From assembly GCA_003456455.1 (NCBI GenBank), contig DMRV01000143.1, positions 1-10,374 of the forward strand: 10,374 nucleotides of DNA. Reading direction: 5' to 3'. This DNA comes from Flavobacteriales bacterium (GTDB lineage: Bacteria; Bacteroidota; Bacteroidia; UBA10329). The translations under genes were made by a program, and so were the position numbers. The notes below the pieces were generated by a model. It did no database searches. It had not been told where the DNA came from and saw only the letters and a list, made by a program, of their open reading frames with translations. Positions 8,096 through 10,374 of this stretch are shown in pieces (within the stretch, counting starts at the first letter, position 1; every line of letters begins with the position of its first letter).

Positions 8096-8713
8096 ATGTC
8101 GGTGTCAAAAATACTTGTAGCAATGCTGTCTATGTTCAGCATAGGTCTGCTGATAGCATCATTTTTCGTTGAAAAATCAAATGAAATCTATCGACTAATC
8201 TCGTTCTACGACACAGGTCTTTGTCTTTTATTTGCTGTTGATTTTTACACTGAATTTAAATCAGCAACGAACAAATGGAGATACTTTTTCACCATTGGTT
8301 GGCTTGATTTGTTATCCTCCATCCCCGTAATTCATGAATTACGATTTGCAAGGGTTTTTAGGGTGTTGCGAATTATCAGGGTAGTGAAATCTTTGAAGCT
8401 CTTGGCCGAGTTCTTAAAAGCCGATAAGAAAAAATCGATGTATGCATTGATTGTTTTAATAATCATACTGTCTGTAATCGTTACCTCGGCATCAGTGCTT
8501 TACGTTGAGCAGCATACGGATACTGGTAACATTAAAACGGCAGAAGACGCACTATGGTGGACATTCATTACAATTACAACGGTTGGATATGGAGACTACT
8601 ATCCAGTTACCAATGTGGGGAAACTAATCGCGTCATTGTTGATTATGACTGGTCTTGTTGGTTTCGGTGCTTTAATCTCCTTTTTAAATGACAGAATGGA
8701 ATCTCTTAAATAA
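8096..8713 (+). CDS. Six-TM voltage-sensor-type potassium channel
   Basis: A complete 205-residue ion-channel subunit of the inner membrane that would assemble as a tetramer. It has S1 (about 6-25), S2 (36-52), S3 (62-78), and S4 (83-98) with Arg83, 86, 89, 92, 95 and Lys98 at every third position. S5 (114-136), the pore helix WWTFITITT, the selectivity filter TVGYGD (162-167, classic K+ filter) and S6 (174-197) follow. It ends right after S6 with no cytoplasmic RCK or cyclic-nucleotide domain. S1-S4 are compact, as in short bacterial Kv-like channels. A regular six-charge S4 suggests real voltage sensing, but whether it gates by voltage is inference. It lies 53 bases after the FtsK-gamma gene on the same strand, so it is probably co-transcribed. 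No Shine-Dalgarno site is seen. Confidence 0.93.
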   Translation: MSVSKILVAMLSMFSIGLLIASFFVEKSNEIYRLISFYDTGLCLLFAVDFYTEFKSATNKWRYFFTIGWLDLLSSIPVIHELRFARVFRVLRIIRVVKSLKLLAEFLKADKKKSMYALIVLIIILSVIVTSASVLYVEQHTDTGNIKTAEDALWWTFITITTVGYGDYYPVTNVGKLIASLLIMTGLVGFGALISFLNDRMESLK

Positions 8714-8718
8714 TAGAG

Positions 8719-8755
8719 GCAGTCTAAGTTTCCGTGGTTAACTAAAATAGACTGC
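8719..8755. terminator. Inverted repeat between convergent genes, possible bidirectional terminator
   Basis: An 8-bp perfect inverted repeat, gcagtcta at 8719-8726 and tagactgc at 8748-8755, with a 21-base spacer, lies between the stop of the channel gene and the last codons of the GIY-YIG gene. It could end transcription from both sides. No long T-run follows on the plus strand; the minus-strand flank (ctctattattt) is moderately T-rich. The assignment is tentative. Confidence 0.4.
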
Positions 8756-9218
8756 TCCTATCAATTGTTGTAGTGCTTAATTTTTCTCCTTTTTTAGCGC
8801 GAATTGCTTTTTGTTCTTCACGATACTTTTCAAAGGAAGGGTTCAGAACTCTAATCAACATTTTCTCAATGATTTGCCTGTCTAGCTCATCTTCAATTTC
8901 CAAAATATATAGGTTTAGCTTCTCAGTTTTCTTTCCAAAAAAAAGAAACCAGTCTTGCGCTTTACTTCTGAATGTTTTCGCGTGTGCCTCTCTCCAATGG
9001 CTACAAATGCGTTTGTAAATTGGCTTTCCTTTTCCAACATACAGGCATTCATTTTTTGAACTGAAGTAGGCATAAATCCCATTTTTATCAGAGCTGAATG
9101 TCTTTAATACAGCTTCGTTTGGATTTGATTGGGCGTGATCAACTATGATTTTTTCCCACTTACTAAATGGGAGAACGTTTATTCCCGTTAGGAACTCCTC
9201 AAACTGGTTCTGTCGCAT
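8742..9218 (-). CDS. Stand-alone GIY-YIG nuclease-domain protein
   Basis: A 158-residue protein with a single GIY-YIG domain at about 46-132. It has the GIYAYF strand (47-52), CLYVGKG (58-64, the 'YIG' half), Arg70 on the following helix, and Glu118 in the EKMLIRVLNP helix, where the family's metal-binding glutamate sits. All four expected catalytic positions are present, so it should be able to cut nucleic acid; its target is unknown. Residues 1-45 are an extra N-terminal segment with no recognisable DNA-binding module, and the tail (133-158) is basic. It is convergent with the channel gene, 28 bases apart. The ATG (9216-9218) and codons 2-4 (RQN) lie inside a terminal repeat of the element at 9206-9311. 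There is no other Met before residue 120, so the native start may have been altered by insertion. Confidence 0.82.
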   Translation of the reverse strand: MRQNQFEEFLTGINVLPFSKWEKIIVDHAQSNPNEAVLKTFSSDKNGIYAYFSSKNECLYVGKGKPIYKRICSHWREAHAKTFRSKAQDWFLFFGKKTEKLNLYILEIEDELDRQIIEKMLIRVLNPSFEKYREEQKAIRAKKGEKLSTTTIDRSSLF

Positions 9219-9311
9219 TAACTTAAATATCGCGCTAAATTCTGAATTCTAAGCACGATACCATCAGTGTAATTTCAAATATTTATTCAAAAAAGTTAAT
9301 GTGACAGAACC
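9206..9311. mobile_element. 106-bp MITE-like element with 19-bp terminal inverted repeats
   Basis: Its ends are ggttctgtcgcattaactt (9206-9224) and aagttaatgtgacagaacc (9293-9311), perfect inverted partners apart from one position. The 68 bases between are AT-rich and non-coding. The outer GGTTCTGTCGCA resembles the terminal repeat of IS6-family elements such as IS257 (GGTTCTGTTGCA...), at 11 of 12 positions from memory; the family link is inference. No clean 8-bp target duplication is present: the flanks ctcaaact and ctggaagt agree at five of eight. A third copy of the end lies at 5394-5412. The alternative is a regulatory hairpin or other interspersed repeat. Confidence 0.6.
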
Positions 9312-9312
9312 C

Positions 9313-9332
9313 TGGAAGTCGTCATTTGACCC
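9313..9332 (-). repeat. Right outer flanking repeat (inverted partner at 5298-5317)
   Basis: The sequence tggaagtcgtcatttgaccc is the reverse complement of the left copy, with one mismatch in 20. It abuts the 106-bp element with one base between. On the left side the corresponding 20-mer is separated from the solo end by 76 bases. Repeat order read from outside inward is the same on both sides. Confidence 0.7.
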
Positions 9333-9481
9333 TGTTGCTAGTTTGATTAGAACTGAAAATGACGTCTGTCAAACTTGTCTAATGTTTTTCAACTGAAGCA
9401 AAAACTGAAACATTTCTATCTCCATTCAGCTCCATGCAGCCCAAGAAAGGACATGGTTAGGAGTGTAACAGGCTGAAAATG
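9333..9481. other. Non-coding stretch upstream of the GIY-YIG gene and beyond the tRNA terminator
   Basis: About 150 AT-rich bases with no supported gene. The phrase ctgaaaatga occurs twice (from about 9353 and 9473). No tRNA-like fragment, further terminal repeat or convincing promoter was found here. Confidence 0.5.
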
Positions 9482-9511
9482 AAGAAACCGCCTCGTTAGA
9501 AGCGGTTTCTT
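9482..9511 (-). terminator. Rho-independent terminator of the CAU tRNA
   Basis: A perfect 10-bp stem (aagaaaccgc at 9482-9491 with gcggtttctt at 9502-9511) closes a 10-base loop. On the minus strand it begins one base past the tRNA 3' end at 9513 and is followed by the T-rich cattttc. The placement and strength fit an intrinsic terminator for the tRNA. Confidence 0.8.
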
Positions 9512-9512
9512 G

Positions 9513-9586
9513 TGGGCCCACCAGGGCTTGAACCTGGGACCCCTTGATTATGAGTCAAGTGCTCTAACCAGCTGAGCTATAGGCCC
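9513..9586 (-). tRNA. tRNA with CAU anticodon (tRNA-Ile2 or elongator tRNA-Met)
   Basis: A 74-nt cloverleaf. Acceptor stem GGGCCTA pairs with TGGGCCC (one T-G wobble); the D-arm is GCTC/GAGC; the anticodon stem CTTGA/TCAAG holds loop CTCATAA, giving anticodon CAU. The variable loop is five bases, the T-arm is CCAGG/CCTGG with loop TTCAAGC, and the discriminator base is A. CCA is not encoded. It is not initiator-like, because 1-72 is a G-C pair. The C4-G69 and C5-G68 pairs and the GACTCATAATC anticodon-arm core resemble E. coli tRNA-Ile2, whose C34 is changed to lysidine by TilS, so an AUA-reading tRNA-Ile2 is my first choice; elongator Met is the alternative. It is a single gene, not in a cluster. 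Confidence 0.93.
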
Positions 9587-9612
9587 ATGTCTTACGACAT
9601 TTTCCACTCAAA

Positions 9613-9640
9613 TTGAGCGGACGCTAAAAGTATATATTTG
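9613..9640 (+). promoter_or_regulatory. Bacteroidota-type sigma-A promoter for the HAD gene
   Basis: TTG at 9613-9615, a 17-base spacer, then TATATTTG at 9633-9640, an exact match to the TAnnTTTG -7 consensus of Flavobacterium and Bacteroides with an allowed spacing. The HAD start codon is 16 bases downstream, giving a very short leader without a Shine-Dalgarno site. Confidence 0.72.
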
Positions 9641-9656
9641 GACGCTCTGATACAAT

Positions 9657-10289
9657 ATGGAAAAAGTGAACCTTAAAGACTACCAAAATATCATTTTCGA
9701 CTTCGGTGGAGTCGTACTAAACCTAGATTATCAACTTACCATAGGGGCCTTCAAAAAATTGGGGCTGCCAAACTTTGAAGCCAACTTTACACAGCTAGCG
9801 CAAACAGCTCTCTTTGATAATTTTGAACGTGGCGAAATATCGCCAAAGGAGTTCAGAAAAGGACTTAATGAGGCTTTTGAAGAACCTATAGAAGATGAGA
9901 AGTTAGACCACGCTTGGAACGCTATGCTGCTAGACCTCCCCATTGAGCGACTGCATCTACTGAGTCAAATTCGTGAGGAGAAAAAGCTTGTCTTACTAAG
10001 CAATACCAATGAAATCCATGTTGAGGCTTTCGAGTCAAATTTGAAATTGAAGCATGGGCATAATGACCTGTCTGGGTACTTCGAAACGGTGTATTACTCT
10101 TGTAGAGTTGGCATGAGGAAACCAGAGAGCCGAATTTTCCATCATGTGTTAGAAGAAGAAGGATTCGACCCATCCGAGACATTATTTATTGACGACTCGC
10201 CTCAGCATATTGAGGGTGCTAGAAAAGTTGGATTATACGCGTATCACTTACGTGCCGATCAAGGAGAAACTATTCTTGATTTATTCTGA
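9657..10289 (+). CDS. HAD-superfamily phosphatase, YihX-like (subfamily IA)
   Basis: A complete 210-residue cytoplasmic HAD hydrolase. Motif I is FDFGGVV with nucleophile Asp15; the second Asp of the usual DxD is Gly17, as is normal in the YihX/epoxide-hydrolase-N branch (FDLGNV in YihX). Motif II is LLSNTN with Ser115, motif III GMRKPESRIF with Lys155, and motif IV FIDDSPQHIEGA with Asp179/Asp180. Residues 25-100 form the helical cap, with FERGEIS typical of this branch. E. coli YihX dephosphorylates alpha-D-glucose 1-phosphate; whether this protein shares that substrate is inference. It has its own promoter directly upstream. Its last nine bases overlap the 3' end of the convergent epimerase gene. 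Confidence 0.9.
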   Translation: MEKVNLKDYQNIIFDFGGVVLNLDYQLTIGAFKKLGLPNFEANFTQLAQTALFDNFERGEISPKEFRKGLNEAFEEPIEDEKLDHAWNAMLLDLPIERLHLLSQIREEKKLVLLSNTNEIHVEAFESNLKLKHGHNDLSGYFETVYYSCRVGMRKPESRIFHHVLEEEGFDPSETLFIDDSPQHIEGARKVGLYAYHLRADQGETILDLF

Positions 10290-10374
10290 AATCTCCTGAC
10301 AGAGCTCCATCAAGACTCCTGAAGTGTCTTTCGGGTGCACAAAGCAGATGAGCTTATTGTCTGCACCTCGTTTT
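10281..10374 (-). CDS. mce: Methylmalonyl-CoA epimerase, C-terminal end (runs off window)
   Basis: The last 30 codons plus the stop (TAA at 10281-10283) are present; the 5' part is beyond position 10374. The translation contains LICFVHPKDTSGVLMELCQE, the characteristic last strand and C-terminus of methylmalonyl/ethylmalonyl-CoA epimerases of the VOC (glyoxalase-like) fold. The glutamate of MELCQ is the conserved metal-binding Glu. The enzyme interconverts the methylmalonyl-CoA epimers between propionyl-CoA carboxylation and the mutase step. It is convergent with the HAD gene, sharing nine bases, with no room for a separate terminator. Confidence 0.85.
   Translation of the reverse strand, partial: KRGADNKLICFVHPKDTSGVLMELCQEISE

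Noticed and set aside
9513..9586. The tRNA gene as the attachment site of an integrated island; its 3' end points at the accessory block.
   Set aside because: No repeat of the tRNA 3' end is seen near 5145-5450 and no integrase gene is present. The tRNA keeps its own terminator, and the flanking repeats found are unrelated to the tRNA.

Overview
The window looks like chromosomal DNA from a Bacteroidota bacterium, most likely of the Flavobacteriia/Flavobacteriales type. Support: a textbook TTG-N17-TAnnTTTG promoter in front of the HAD gene, a near absence of Shine-Dalgarno sites, a tRNA without an encoded CCA, an animal-type DeoC, and a methylmalonyl-CoA epimerase tail. The species cannot be named from the sequence alone.

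Layout. (1) Positions 1-5144, minus strand: a tight five-gene run, transcribed deoC -> full-length aldehyde dehydrogenase -> truncated, catalytically dead aldehyde-dehydrogenase-like protein -> SLC13-family permease with two RCK_C domains -> cysQ (5' part only). Junctions are -1, +1, 14 and 19 bases, so it is probably one operon. It would cleave deoxyribose 5-phosphate and oxidise the aldehyde product, with a probable sulfate-uptake and PAP-recycling pair at the distal end. The two ALDH genes together have the size and domain order of an ALDH16 protein split in two. (2) Positions 5145-5450: divergent intergenic region holding degenerate repeats. (3) Positions 5451-9218: an accessory-looking segment with an 863-aa coiled-coil protein ending in an FtsK-gamma winged-helix domain, a six-TM voltage-sensor-type potassium channel directly downstream on the same strand, and a convergent stand-alone GIY-YIG nuclease-like gene. 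(4) Positions 9206-9332: a 106-bp element with 19-bp terminal inverted repeats, plus a second repeat. (5) Positions 9482-10374: a CAU-anticodon tRNA with its terminator (minus), a YihX-like HAD phosphatase (plus), and the 3' end of methylmalonyl-CoA epimerase (minus), overlapping the HAD gene tail to tail.

Most interesting observation: the accessory segment is bracketed by related repeats in inverted arrangement. An AGTTAATGYGRCAGAACC end occurs at 5394-5411, at 9206-9224 (inverted) and at 9293-9311. A 20-bp GGGTCAAATGACRACTTCCA repeat lies outside it on both sides in opposite orientation (5298-5317 and 9313-9332). This is the architecture of a decayed compound transposon or MITE-flanked cargo. 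One terminal repeat supplies the ATG and first four codons of the GIY-YIG gene. The cargo (FtsK-gamma coiled-coil protein plus K+ channel plus GIY-YIG protein) matches no system I can name.
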